DNA from: Heliocidaris tuberculata
Taxonomy: Eukaryota > Echinodermata > Echinoidea > Camarodonta > Echinometridae
Reading direction: 5' to 3'
NCBI GenBank assembly: GCA_025618425.1
Contig: CM046848.1
Location: 25,491,616-25,555,615, forward strand
Length of the DNA stretch: 64,000 nucleotides
In this document: one piece after another, positions 12,101-24,600 of the stretch
How positions within the stretch are numbered: position 1 is the stretch's first letter
How the letters are laid out: the number at the start of each line of letters is the position of its first letter
Translations under genes and position numbers: made by a program
Notes under the pieces: generated by a model
The model's input: only the letters and a program-made list of their open reading frames with translations
Told to the model about the DNA's origin: nothing
Databases searched by the model: none

Positions 12101-15100
12101 GACATTAAGAGTGAAGGAACTTTCACTCCAAATGGAGTGTTAAAGCACTCCCTTTTGAGTGAGCATGTCGATATTCCTTCATGAGCTGTCTCACTCACTG
12201 ACAGAGTTAGCCTGTGTTCCGCTCAATATCGTATGCAGACTGAATTAAATTTTTTTTCACTCGTGAGCATCGAGTGACGCAAGGCAACCAATGACAAGCC
12301 GCAAGTCCACACTAATGTCAAGTTGATTTGAATAAATAGAGTAAAATTAAACAAACGTAACAGTGAAAATTTTTATTGAAATCGGCTGTAAAATAAGAAA
12401 GTTACGGCATTTTGAAGTTTTGCATTATTTCCTGAAACAGTGATATGCATAACATGGATGGTATGCAAATGAGTGAACCGATGATATCACACTCACTTTT
12501 CCCTATGTATTTTATTATATGAAATATCATATACATTTCAATGTTTTGCTTCAATAATGTTAAACATGGTTTGACTCCTTATGGAACATGTAAATTCATC
12601 ATTATTGTAACTTATTTTGATACAAGGGAGAGATTCTTTATTATCACATCCATAAAAATTGAAATATTTGAAATTTCATATAATGAAATACATAAGGAAA
12701 AGTGAGTGTGTGACATCATCGGTTCACTCACTTGCATACCGCCCAAGTTATGCATTGTTTCATGAAATAATGCAGAACTTCAAAATGCCGTAACTTTCTT
12801 ATTTTACATCCGATTTCAGTGAATTTTTCACTGTTATTCTTGTTTAATTTTACTCTATTTATTCATATCAACTTGACATTAGTGTGGATTTGGCCTTTAG
12901 AATTCATTGTCAGTGTCATTTCTTTGTTGTGAACAAAAATACCCCAATATAGATTACAACGTACTGGTTGGGCTTCAGGCAGAAAAATTAGCTTAATTCG
13001 CATATTTAAATGATATAGGGGTTTTGCAATGACTCACTTTCATAGATTATTTCTTGATAAAGTTGTCTTGCCGAGAATCAGTGGTTACATTTGATAATTC
13101 AGTAGGCATTATGTTGTTTTAATGAAAGTTTTAGTTTACTGTTACGTCAAAGATTTGTTATATGGATAGATAGTGTAGTACATCCCTAAAGTGATAGGAT
13201 TGTGTGCTTCAGACTAGCCATCACACTGTATCCGCCCCCATCATGACCCGATAGAGCTTACCGAGGTTTCATCTGTCATTATTTTACTCTGCAGCCTGTG
13301 GTCTATTCATGCTGATCAATAATTAGGTGCTGCTATCCTCTGTTGCTCAGAGATAATAATTAAAAGATGCTACACATCTAAGCACAGCAACATGCAAATC
13401 TGCATAGCTGATCGATTGCCATCGACGGATGAGTGATTGCTGGTAGGCCTGGTGATGTGCAGTAACTGACGGTTGGTGATTGTCAGTGCCGGTAGCTCCA
13501 GCTGTCAGCAGCGGTCATACATTTTGACCAGATGGACGGGGAGCTCGGCAAGGCACGGGGGCATCCTGACAAGATAGCCGTGTCAGCCGGCGTGGTGAAC
13601 CCTGCCCGTCACAATACTATTGAGACTGACTTTGATGATTTCACTCAGAAAGGAGTGAATTATCTCCACTCTGTCCACACGAGTGATAAAATTTTCACTC
13701 TTTAAAGGATTGGTGTTTCACTCTTTCCTGAGTGAAATAGTGACCACTCTTTTTTCACTCGAAAAAGGGTTGTCCCTCATATAACTCCTTGTGAGAGTGG
13801 AATTTCACTCTCCTTTGAGCACTTTTCCACTCTTACATTTAGAGAGCAGCTGATGTTAGATCACAAGCCACAACGATATCGACATTCTGCTATTCAAGAC
13901 TGGTTAAAAGCTGATAGTTTGGAAAACTAGGACTAGATCTATGTCAGGGGGGGGGGGGGGTTTCCCCAAGGCAAACCTCAATAATTGGGTAATGATTTAT
14001 ATTTCTCTTTGCATTTCTTTGATTCTAGGACTGGTGTGTTTTACTGGCTTTGCTTATTATCAAGTTAATTCATACTGAAATGAAATGATATGAAATCATT
14101 CTTTGCTTTATTTCTTCATGTTAATATTTATGCAATACAACAAAGCTTGTTTAATTCATCTCTAATTTTCACCTTCCCACCATCATTCGTGCTGCATGCC
14201 TTCAGCAACTACGTGGTTTAGCCATGAGTATTTTGAACAGTGGCATTGCCATCGGATATGCCCTGGCCTACGGGCTGGGCTTCCTGAAAGAGGTGGCCGG
14301 GTGGCGATGGGCCTACTGGGTTGCAGGCATCCCAGGAGTCATCGTTGCGATCGTTATGATATTCACCTTACAGAATCCTGCCAAGCTCATTCAGGTATGT
14401 AGGATAGGGGGGGGGGGGGGGTAGTGTGTCCAGACACTTAAAAAATAACCTGTCAATTTTGTCGTAGAATTTTACGAAAAATATGCATCAAGTAACATTA
14501 AACTCCGTGAATATTTGCAATTCACATAAATTTCAACCTATGCTGGGAAAGATTTGTGAAAATTTACATGAAGAGTTGTTTGATTTACTGTTTAAAAATG
14601 ACCTGTCCAGATAGCCAACCTGTCCGGACACACAACGTCTGGGTATATGTCCAAATTGTTAGCCAACCGAAAGGTTAGCACTATCTACAATAATGGTATA
14701 TGGGTGTGTTGGTAATTATCAGGGTGCACAAACAAGCCCTGTAAAATAAAATGCGACATATTATATCTACTATCATCAACGCTAAAAAGATGATAACTTA
14801 GGTCTTGTATTTGCATCTCCTGTTTTATTACCTTTTTTAATGTGTATGGTAGAATCTCTATCATGTTTGTCATAATGGAGGGAATAGGCCTATATCTCGC
14901 ACAAATTTTGATAAATGTGGTAAGCTAGATTCGAGTTGTCAAGAGAAATTACCGTTGTTCAGAAAGTGTCAATTCAATATGAATACATTAATAAACTGGT
15001 CGATAATTATGATACTTCAAAGAAAATATGAATTTCCCTTTGCTTCCATTTTTATCCACAATGGAAATAATTGCTCTTGAAAATCCTTGCGATCGTGTTT

Positions 15101-16518
15101 TACTTCATGTACTTTTCTTGACGTATAAACTGTAGTCATGACATTAGGCCTACCACCTTTCTCATATTAAATTGGATGCCATCCATGTTGCATGCGTTTT
15201 CAGAAACAAACTTCTCAGTCGTTGATCAAGATGGGGCGCTGCGAGCAGCTCATCTTCCAAAACTGGGCTACCATCATCCCCCTCAGCCTGGGCTCTGCCC
15301 TTCGCTTCGGCGCAACCTACATCTTCAACTACAATATCAACAACTACTTGCTACATTATTACCCCCACTTCCACGTCCACAACTACCTGAGTTGGACCCC
15401 GATCCTGTCCGGATTTGGAGGGATACTCTTCGGGGGTATTCTGAGTGACGTGGCCAGGAGGAGATACGGCATTGAGGGCAGGATGTGTATACAGATCGCT
15501 CTGTCGGTAAGCCTATACAGCTGCACTTAACTTCTCAATAGGATTTTTTTTTTTCAGTCAATGCATGCTTTTGCATTTTTTTCAGCAATATTTGCAGAGT
15601 GATAACAGATATTCCTAGTTATATATACACAATGTATCCATAGGTGGATTTACATCCATTCAAAAAATCCATCTCCCCCTCCTTCAGCATAGATGAAAGG
15701 AGAAGTAATGAATGAGTCACAAATGAGAGTATAAGCCTAAAATGTGAAAAATACTACAATAATTTTTAAAAAATTTTATGTTTGAGTGTGGCCATCTTGA
15801 TTGAAAATGAATAGACACTTTATTTTGGATTTCTTCTTACATGTTAACAAATAAAACCTGAAAACTTGTTTCTAGTCCAAAGATGACTATGTTGTCCTTG
15901 CCCTTGTCTTGATAAAGGAAACTTTTGAAAGTTCCTTTTTTTATGTCTTACTTATGTGTGAAATGACACCTGCGTGTAAAAATTATATTGTTTTGTAAAT
16001 GTCCACTAATTTGAGGAAAAATTTTCCTTTCAAATGCAAAAGTTCCCAAATTTTTAACTACTTTACAAAATCTATTCAAAAGTGTTTGATCTGCCTACTA
16101 GGTAATCTGTGCCCCCGTCATGACGCTCATCTTCTTCCTCGAGCCGCCTTCAGTCTTCGCAGCCGCAGCCGTCGGGACCTCAGTCGCCGATGCTTGGACA
16201 GGAGGCACCGTCTCCACACTCACCGAGTTAATCCCGCCAAGTCTTCGCCCATCTTTCTTCGCTGTCTTCTACTGCCTCATCAACACCGTCGGCGGGACGC
16301 TCAACATCACCCTGCCGGCGCTGCGGCGGGCGATGAAGTTCCGGTATGCCATGATCATGGCGGTCATCGGGCTGATCTCGCTTGGGACGGTCCTCTTCAC
16401 GTTGGGCTTCTTCGCGATGGTGTGCTCACGACGACAGAGTTACGCTCATCGTGATGAGAATGAAAACGAGAACGAGGATGAAAACGCCAATGAGACAGTT
16501 GCCCCTTTAATCAGTTAA
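6173..16518 (+). CDS. Spinster-like major facilitator superfamily transporter, 7 coding exons, 532 aa
   Basis: Coding exons: 6173-6393, 7384-7506, 10120-10410, 11544-11598, 14206-14394, 15204-15506 and 16102-16518. All introns are GT..AG and the phases join into one frame ending at TAA 16516-16518. The start is ATG 6173: the frame is open back to a stop at 6083 but has no earlier ATG. The protein has a polar N-tail, TM1 ending in a KMDRY motif (about residues 55-75), a long cysteine-bearing TM1-TM2 loop with sequons N-A-T, N-N-T and N-V-T, then a regular 12-TM layout. The motif A equivalents are GRINGR after TM2 and SDVARRR after TM8, and TM5-6 reads like the spinster family (GWRWAYWVAGIPG). 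The C-tail is rich in Asp, Glu and Asn. Spinster proteins move lysosomal lipids or sphingosine-1-phosphate; the substrate here cannot be inferred. The TM4 Glu typical of spinsters (GEA) reads FQA here. MFS membership is near certain; the subfamily is probable. Confidence 0.9.
7104..7380 (+). repeat. Pyrimidine-rich tract at the end of transporter intron 1
   Basis: About 280 bases are overwhelmingly C and T on the + strand, running straight into the exon 2 acceptor at 7383. The tract is far longer than a normal polypyrimidine tract. A 97-residue reading frame across it (Phe/Ser/Leu only) is a composition artefact. Confidence 0.75.
7811..8264. mobile_element. hAT-type element with CAGTGGCGTAG ends
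   Basis: Ends are CAGTGGCGTAGCCAGG and CTGTCTACGCCAGTG. The flanking 8-mers ACCCTTGG (7803-7810) and ACCGTTGG (8265-8272) differ at one base. The inside carries the block CTGACGTTTTATAGCAAAT three times (near 7935, 7955 and 8102) and TAACGGCTCGTAGCACCTTTT twice. Confidence 0.82.
9080..9450. repeat. Dispersed repeat family A, copy 1 (transporter intron 2)
   Basis: About 370 bases match 23548-23900 in the same orientation. Landmarks are CAAAGAACT(T/C)TATCTGG, CTCACAAGTCGCTTTTACGC and TAATATTTGAAGCCCATA. There is no ORF, and no terminal inverted repeats were recognised. Confidence 0.82.
9730..9945. repeat. Poly-T/poly-G repeat fragment in transporter intron 2
   Basis: A T-run, about 14 G, and at the right TTTCTGACAGACAAGCCCC with C-runs suggest a degenerate member of the poly-G MITE group. 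Ends not resolved. Confidence 0.4.
12060..12260. repeat. CACTC/GAGTG-rich repeat, left block
   Basis: Many GAGTG and CACTC motifs occur every 15-25 bases (for example GTGAAGGAACTTTCACTCC). A related block lies at 13620-13860. Together they flank a fold-back element. Confidence 0.6.
12296..12900. mobile_element. Fold-back MITE with arms of about 230 bp (transporter intron 4)
   Basis: AAGTCCACACTAATGTCAAG at 12302 and its complement ending near 12893 start two long complementary arms. These include AAGAAAGTTACGGCATTTTG and ACCGATGAT(A/G)TCACACTCAC. The centre is AT-rich. No ORF. Confidence 0.85.
13620..13860. repeat. CACTC/GAGTG-rich repeat, right block
   Basis: TTTCACTC, GAGTGAAAT and CCACTCTT motifs recur densely across about 240 bases, like the block at 12060-12260. 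Confidence 0.6.
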
Positions 16519-16539
16519 AGCTACACATGATTAAACAGT

Positions 16540-16765
16540 CAAACCTGTCTAGCAGCCACCTCTCTATTAAGGCCACCTGCCTGGAGTGGTCATTTAGTGT
16601 CTCCCGCCAGAAAGATGTCTCGTAAGAACCTGTCTATGAAGTCCATTTGTATGTAGAGGAAACCTATATATATACTGTCTTCCTCTACGAAAAAAAAAAA
16701 GTAGTCCTGTACGGAAAAGCCGCCATTCGACAGTGGTCTTTTACTACATGGGCCGTAGAACCGTG
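16540..16765. repeat. Dispersed repeat just 3' of the transporter stop codon
   Basis: AACCTGTCTAGCAGCCACCT, AGGCCACCTGCCTGGAGTGG and CCTGTCTATGAAG recall repeats common in marine invertebrates. The region is non-coding and probably part of the 3' UTR or just beyond. Family not resolved. Confidence 0.45.
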
Positions 16766-18931
16766 AGTAGACACGTTTCATAAAACCTCGGAAAAAAGAT
16801 TCAAAAATTGTCATTAATGAGTGAAATCAAATCAGCTCCCCCACTTTCAAAAACGCTCCACGGCCCCTGTTGTATGTTTCTGTTCCATGGCCTTTATAGA
16901 CAGGTTTGGCTCTACATTCCTTTTATATTCTGGAAGTCCTCTTAGTCCTCTTTGTTTTTCCTGCACTTTCATTGCTTATTCCTTATTCTTTACTTTCCAA
17001 TTTACTTTGATCTCTGCTGTACATCGCCCCTATCTTGTGTTCTTGCAGTTAACCCTGCTTGTTGGGGTTGTACTTCAAACTGCAATTTTGTTTGTGTGTG
17101 ATTTGGCGTAGTTCCTTCTTAAATAACTCCATATAGTATAAATCATCACACATACAAGAATATTATATTTTATTTTCCATTTGTGTAGTGACTTAAGTAT
17201 AGAAAAAAAAAATATAAAGCACACTCGATATTTACCAATGTATGTTTTACTGTTTGGGTTCATAATTCAAATGGTTCATTCACTCAAGAATGATATATTT
17301 TCTTAATCATGAAGTGTTTAAAAAAATTTCAGTGATTACATTATTCAGCTCAAGAAAAATTGTATCTTGCTTTGATGTCTACTGAGAATATGATAAAGGA
17401 CCCATCACTGCCTTATGTTTTGTCTGCTTGTATGAATATCATTACCTTTAAAGGATAAATTTATTTGTCTTTTACATTGTAATATGATGCACAATTACTA
17501 ATTTGTTATATACTTGGAATACAGTTATTGTGGATGTATTGTAAGGCACTTCTTCAATTCAGTTTGAAAAAAATATATACCCTTTTATATCAGAAATCTG
17601 CTGGACAGTACATAATTACCATTAGTTATGTATGATACCTTTATATCATTATTGCACAACTAGTCCATTTAAGAAACAAAATATTGCAAACAGATTTCAC
17701 ATACTCTAAATGTTTCATAAAACTTGTTATCAATGACAAGTCACAATAACTGTTATAAGCTAGTGAAATCCTTTGTCTTGATTGGCTGTGAGCAAATTTG
17801 TCATAGATATGGGGCAGTTTTTTTTTCATAACAAGTTTTCTGAAACAGGACACTGATCAAATATGAAGCTAATCACACTGATGATCACTTTCAAAGCTCA
17901 TGTATAGATCTATTAAATCTATCAAATCAAGGAAAAAGTGTTGCAATTATATGTACTTTTGTTGAATTAATATTGAAATCATATGTAGTAACAAGGCTTT
18001 GTGTATAAAGTTGTTCATACTAAATAAGCCTTCACTGGAACAGAATGAATTCATATAAGTGTAAAACAATGATTACAATTTGCATTCCAAATTATTGCTG
18101 ATTTTCCATGTGCACAACACAAAGTATGTTATTTGATATAATAAAATTATCGTGATTATATATTAAAGATAGTTTTATATAATCCTTTCACAAGACCTGT
18201 AGTACACTTTTTTCCTAAAAATGTTAAAAATAGATTATAAACTATCAAGAACATTGAAAGTGTAGGCCATTATATTTAACAAATCATGTATAGAACCTAT
18301 GATCAAGAAGAGGTGTAGCAAATACTCGCGCTGAATTTCTCTGTAATATTGGTATTTCTTGTAATAAAGCTTTGTAAGTTTTCCCATACTTATGAAGCTT
18401 TCACTGAAATGAAACAAATTTAAATAAATTAATCACGATTTGCATTACAAATTTGTATAATGATAAAATTATTTCCTAGTTTTCATGCGCACACAAAAAG
18501 TAGGTTATTAGATATGAAATTGTCGCAGTTGTATTCCTGGTACTATATAATAGTCCAAATAAAATATTCCTTTGAAAAATTTAATATACAATGTACATTT
18601 TTTTTTGGTGAACTTCTTTATATGTATTTTCTGGAAAGAAAAATGATTCATTAAATGAAAAAAAAAAAGAGTATCAAGTGTGATCTTGCTAATATGCGTG
18701 GCATCCCAAGCAGTCTGAGAAAAGCAAAATCAGCTACAACAATCATTGCCTCCTTGTCACAATGATTTGCAGTTGATAGAGCCTCTTCTCCAATGTGCAG
18801 GCTGACAACACTGTGCAATGTTGATATCACTTTTTATACAATGACTAGGGACATCAGTCGGGAAGAATTTACAATTCAGAAAGACATTATATACTCATTA
18901 ATTTCTTTTGAAATTGAGTGGTAGTCGCGTT
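16766..18931. other. Convergent intergenic AT-rich stretch
   Basis: Apart from the MITE at 17700-17852, I see only AT-rich sequence 3' of the transporter. No gene-like frame or RNA gene recognised. Confidence 0.5.
17700..17852. mobile_element. Short MITE family B, copy 1
   Basis: The TGTTTCATAAAACTTGTTAT end faces TCATAACAAGTTTTCTGAAAC. The interior, TGACAAGTCACAATAACTGT and then GAGCAAATTTGTC, recurs at 44243-44363. About 150 bp, no ORF. Confidence 0.75.
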
Positions 18932-19295
18932 TTAACCCTTTCAAGATAAATATACCAGATGCATGAGTAGAAAGAGCAAAAATTTCTACACACACTTTGC
19001 CCATTTTTGTTGCTTGGCCATATTGCGTTTGATGCAAGGAATTTTAAAAAGGAGGATAAGCTTTAAAATCCTTAAATTGGCAATGCATTTAGAAGTTCAA
19101 AATCACTGTTTTTCATCGAAATTGGCAATTTTTTTCAACTTTTTGACAAAGTTCGTAACCATGTATGTTGTTTTCAAAGACATTACACCTTTTTAGAACC
19201 ATGTAGCACTAAAAGGAAAATACTATTGTTGCCCATTTGAAGAAATAAATGAGATCAATTTAACCCTTGAATAATTCCTGTCCTGAAAGGGTTAA
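18932..19295. mobile_element. piggyBac-type MITE, copy 1 (internal deletion)
   Basis: TTAACCCTTTC...GAAAGGGTTAA ends with TTAA at both sides. It lacks the outer left about 60 bp present in the copy at 35803. The inside matches the other two copies (ATACCAGATGCATGAG, AATTGGCAA). Confidence 0.85.
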
Positions 19296-19534
19296 CCCGT
19301 TGAATACTGAGCCCTGGATAACGTGAGCTGGGGTCTGTGGAAAATGCATGTTATACACAAATCAAATCCTACGCAACAGGTTAAAGTGTGCGATAGCCAA
19401 TATGTTGTGCCTGTTCAAGCCCGGTTTTTTTTTTGGGGGGGGGTCTCACTGCACCAGGGAGGGACTTTTCCACAACAAAATTTGAAAATTAAAGATCCAC
19501 ACAAAAAAATATTACAATTATAACTATTTTCTTT

Positions 19535-19573
19535 TGTGTGTGTGTGTGTGTGTGTGTGTTGGGGGGGGGGGGG
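19535..19573. repeat. (GT)n microsatellite followed by G-run
   Basis: About 12 GT units then 12 G. Confidence 0.9.
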
Positions 19574-20329
19574 TGAGGTAGTTCACTCTAACCCCCATTA
19601 CCCCCTAGTTTATACAGCCCTAGATGTGTGCACTATAAACAACCCAATTGAATGCTCGAGTATGGTTTCCATTGCCTCTATGAAGCTTTTATTCCACACA
19701 TAAACTGGAAGTCACTGCCCTTTTCCTTGAATCACAAGTGTTCGTGATGGCTCGTAAAAACGTGGGAAAGACGCATATTTGACAAAATTGATCAAAGTAA
19801 AAAGTTTATTCTATAGAGGTAGAACCAAAATTTTGGGATGTAGAATTAGTATTTAACTCTATGAACACTTCTGGGCAAAATGATATAAAAACTTTCATTC
19901 AGATAAGTCTGGTTGTAATGTTAGATGCACAGACAAAACTAGCAATTTTGCTCTGTTTCTTTCCTGCGTCTTTACGCCATTGCGTTTCGCTAAGCAAACT
20001 AAATACAATGACGAAATGCAATGATCCTTTACACGTACTCTTGAAGTGATTATTTACCCTCAGAAAAGCTTATTTGTCACCAAATTGCTGGTTCAATGAT
20101 AACCATTCATATCTACTTTCATATTTTATGTACTAAACAAACATAATAGTGAAACTCATTTTTCTGCAATCTCAATTTTACTACCATTTTCATTTTTCTA
20201 ATATTAATGTTAGAAATTGACTGCACAGGAATTTTGCAAGGTTTACAGGTCATGACAAACGCGTGACCTGCACTTGGCAAAATATACAATTTGTATCAGG
20301 CCTTCTGAGAAGAGAAAATGCAACATGTA

Positions 20330-20765
20330 ATGAATTACTTGTGTTTGTTGATGAATTGAAGTGGGTAAGGTTTGCTAACCTCTGAAGAAAAACATACGGA
20401 AGATATGACTGGAAGTTTATTTTCCAGCTATCTGTTGTTATCAAAACAATTCTTTGCTACACACACTGCTGCATCTCTCACAGGGCTATGCTTAGATACT
20501 GTCACAATAATTACCATGACGCATTCTTGCAACATCTCCGAAATGTAAAAACTACTTGTGTTTGTTGATGAACTGAGGTGGGTGAGCCTCAAAATTTTGG
20601 CAGCCTCTAAAGAACAAAAATATGGAAAATATGACTGCAAGTTTATTTTCCAACTATCAATTGTTATCCAAACAATTTTTTTGATCAGCACTGATAAACT
20701 CTGGGGCAACGCTTAGATAATGTCACAATAACAACAATGACACAATTGTCTTGCAACATCTATGA
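20330..20765. repeat. Two-copy tandem duplication 3' of glomulin
   Basis: A unit of about 220 bp (ACTTGTGTTTGTTGATGAA...CTTGCAACATCT) occurs at 20337-20535 and 20553-20762, with moderate divergence. No ORF. Confidence 0.8.
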
Positions 20766-21070
20766 TCTTCTTATCCCCAATACTTGAATTTGAAGCTTGT
20801 CAAGTTACTTCTCTAATATGATTTTGGTTTGAAAAACACTTTTACGTTAACTATACAATGTAATTACTTTACTGGATAATGTATCAATATTTGTTTATTA
20901 TGTTGTAATCAGTTTGTAGAATATGTTTGAAGAAAGAAAGAAGATCTTAAAGAGAAATAAATAAATCAAATTATCATTTAACAGTTGGAATCCATCAAAT
21001 GCATCTAATATCTGAAGGCTCATCACATCAACTGTCCAATTTTAAAAAAGGCTAGAAAAAAGGTCATCCG

Positions 21071-21640
21071 ATCCATTCATTGTATTGAATCCATCATGAC
21101 TGTTTTTATTTTGTTAATCAACTCATGCTTTCACCTTTGACTTATGAACTCTGACCTCTGGGTGGATATTGTCACATGATCCATTCATTGTATTGAATCC
21201 ATCATGACTGTTTTTATTTTGTTAATCAACTCATGCTTTCACCTTTGACTTTGACCTCTGGGTGAATATTGTCACATGATCCATTCATTGTATTAAATCC
21301 ATCATGACTATTTTTATTTTGTTAATCAACTCATGCTTTCACCTTTGACTTATGAACTCTGACCTCTGGGTGAATATCATCACATGATCCATTCATTGTA
21401 CTGAATCCATCATAACAGTTAGCACACATTGACTGTCCTAAATTCTGTCTGCTGTTTGACTCTTGCTTTCACCTTTGACCTCTGACCTATGAATGGATAA
21501 TGTTACCTGATCTTCATTGAATTTGAATCCATCATGTTAACAACAAACACATAATGATTGTCCTATTTCTGTATGTTCATCAACTCATACTTTCATCTTC
21601 GACTTCTGACCTCTGTGATTCTGATGACCTCTCATTGGCT
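21071..21640. repeat. 100-108-bp tandem repeat running from the glomulin 3' flank into its last exon
   Basis: Units starting CCATTCATTGTATTGAATCC lie at 21073, 21181, 21281 and 21389, with a degenerate one near 21510. A partial unit, ATCAACTCATACTTTCATC and GACTTCTGACCTCTG, falls inside the last exon and covers the stop codon and the final dozen residues of glomulin. Confidence 0.85.
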
Positions 21641-24600
21641 GACAGGATGTCCCTTACCCTTCCCACAATGCTCTGCATCAGCTCATATGTATAGCATGCT
21701 GACTTCAGTACCTGTTTAAGTCAAGTGAAATCGATGCATAAATGGGCTGTTTTTTACAATATCATAATTTTGCACAAGTACTGTAAAACCAGAAACGTTT
21801 GCAACATGAAATTTTCACCATTTCTAAACAAACTTTCGCTAACTGCAAACATTCATTGTTGTGTCAGTTGAAATTAAATAATTTTGTGGCATGAAACTTT
21901 TGCAAGTCCAAACCATTAGCAAACTTCACGAACATTAAAAGCATGCAAAATTTTCAGGTTGAATATGTGATTCCAATAGCCTTATCAAGCATATCTTGCC
22001 ATTTGCCAGCTCTCATTAACCCTTTCAGGACAGGAATTATTTAAGAGCTAAATTGATCACATTTTGTTCTTCAAATTGGCAACAACATTATTTTTCTTTT
22101 AATGCTACAAGATTCTAATAAGGTGTAATGTCTTTGAAAACAATATACATGGTTAAAAAAGATTGTTGGTAAGTAGAAAAAGTTGCCAATTTTGATAAAA
22201 AACAATGATTTTGAACCTCTCAATGTGTTGCCAATTTAAGGATTTTAAAACTTATTCTCCTTTTTAAAATTCCTGGGATCAAACGCAATATGGTCATGTA
22301 ACAAAAATGGATAGAGTGTGTGCAGAATCTTTTGTTCTTTCTACTCATGCTTCTGGTATATTTTTTAGAGCTGTGAATCAAGTTATTGAGCCAAACCACA
22401 AAATGTGGTCAGTTGTCTCGAAAGGGTTAACCAAGTGCGTATCTGTATTTTCTGTAATGTTGTTATTATTAATTCAGAAGATATTTTGAGTTTTGCAAAC
22501 AAAAATATCTTTCAAAAAATAAAAGCTAACCCTGTTCTTGAAGAGGGTCAATAAGCATGGAGCTTTTTGGGTCTGGACTGAATCAAGACTTTACCCTCTT
22601 CTTGTACATGTAAATATGAAAGGGGTATTAGATGCTTGTTACTTACATGCATTTGTTGAGATGGGGGCATGACTGGAAGCTGGTGACCAGCGACAGTTAG
22701 GGTAGAAGTAGGAGTGGCTGCTGATTTATCTAGGATTGACAAGATAAATGTGTGTCCAAGAGACAATTTAAGAAATTTCCAAATAAGAAGATCAAATATG
22801 ACTGTAGAACCTACCCCCCCCTAAAAAAAATAAGGGGGGGGGGGAGAAAACAAAGCAACATAAAGGAGAAAATTCTGTTCAGTCAGATTCTGTCTCTAAT
22901 GTACTGCAAATATCTACAAAAGAATAAAATAACTTCTCCACATATCAACTATTACATTTAGCTACAGTCTACAAATCTCTTTACAGTAAAGATATGCAAC
23001 TTGATTCTAACTTGAAAGATAACAATCAAATGGGGTCCATCCTAAATCGGTAGTATGCCATGGACAGGATTATACCGATCTGAAGGAGGTTAATAATGTC
23101 TAGGTTTATACCTGTATATAAAGGAGGTTAATAACTTACTCGTTCCTCTAGCTTTATGTTCATTGATAACAGCTGCCATCTTGGCTTGGTCATGTGCCAT
23201 GGACAGGTTGATACCAGCATAGGAGGGGGTATAATAAAGCCTAGGTTTAAATCGGTATGAAGGGGGGTTAATAACTTACTCTTTCCTCTTGCCTTATGCT
23301 CATCGATGAGGGCTGTCATCCTAGCTTGGTAGTGTGCCATGGATAGGTTGATACCGGTATGCAGGGGGTTAATGAATCCCTGCTCAATGATAGGAATGTG
23401 TGACCAGATACTGGTCTCGTTCACACCCATGGGGTCCCTCAGGAGGAGGAATCGTAGACAGTTGAGAGCAGCCATCACCCTGCAAGATCAAGGTAGATAA
23501 ATCGTTTACTTTGAGGTATATGGAACACCTGCAGTGATTTTAAAGCGTACAATTCACCTGAAAAAATCATATGTGTGCAGCTAGGAAGTATAAAATCTAG
23601 CTCAAAGAACTCTATCTGGCATTCTATAGGTCAACCGTCAAGGAGTATGAAGGAAATACAGGATAACCTGAAGGTGTGTGTGAACTCTGAGTCGGGTTCT
23701 GCGCGAGCCTTTATCTTGGTGAGCGCATATGGGTGCATCGAGTAGTCTCCTCACAAGTCGCTTTTACGCTTATAGAGTGTAATTAAACTTGCAATATCTC
23801 TTTATACAGTAGAAGTAATATTTGAAGCCCATATTTTGAATATAGTATAATGACATAGAACCTCTAGAATACAGAGCAAAATATTTTTTGGTGACTATGT
23901 GCCTCTTGGTTAGTGACTCATTCACAGACCACAGCACTGCCACCAGTTAGACAGTAAGGCAATATGAATGACCGATTTAAGAAGACCTTCTTGAAGATGT
24001 AGCACTTACTTGTCTGATGCTTCTAGCATGTCACTCTCAGCTCCGTTGGGTAATGTGAAGATAAGGGAGAAGAGATCACCTAGTCGTTGCCCAACAAACC
24101 ACTCATTGTCACGATGCTGTACAATAAAAATAATATCTACCTAATATCAACAAGCAGCCACTCTATCTTTCATGAAATTCAGTGCAAATGCCGGAATGTA
24201 CAGTGCTCTGGGTAGAATCTGTCTATCTTCGGGAAAGTTAAAGACCCATAGTAGTGGGCTCTCATGGGGAATTTGACACCACTTGGGTGTTTACCCAATA
24301 ACAGCTGTGTCAATCACCCAGAGTGGACTTCCGTTTTATGACCAACAGGCCTTATGTCATGCCTTGCATTTTCCACCCATCACTCCATATGGTAAAGTCA
24401 TTATCTCATATTTCCCTCACCAGAAGACTCTCTGAGAGACCACGGGGTTATTTCCCAACTGGACAGCAGGTTTGCTGTGCGCCAGACATTGTACACCCAT
24501 TAATATTTCCAGTGCTTTCCACCCAAGTCTGCTGTCAGCAAATTATGAGCTACTGCACATGGAAACTACCTATCATATGCCTTTACTAATACAATCAATT

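Noticed and set aside
15999..16454. 151-codon Arg-rich frame
   Set aside because: Shadow of transporter exon 7 in another frame, with no homology I recognise.
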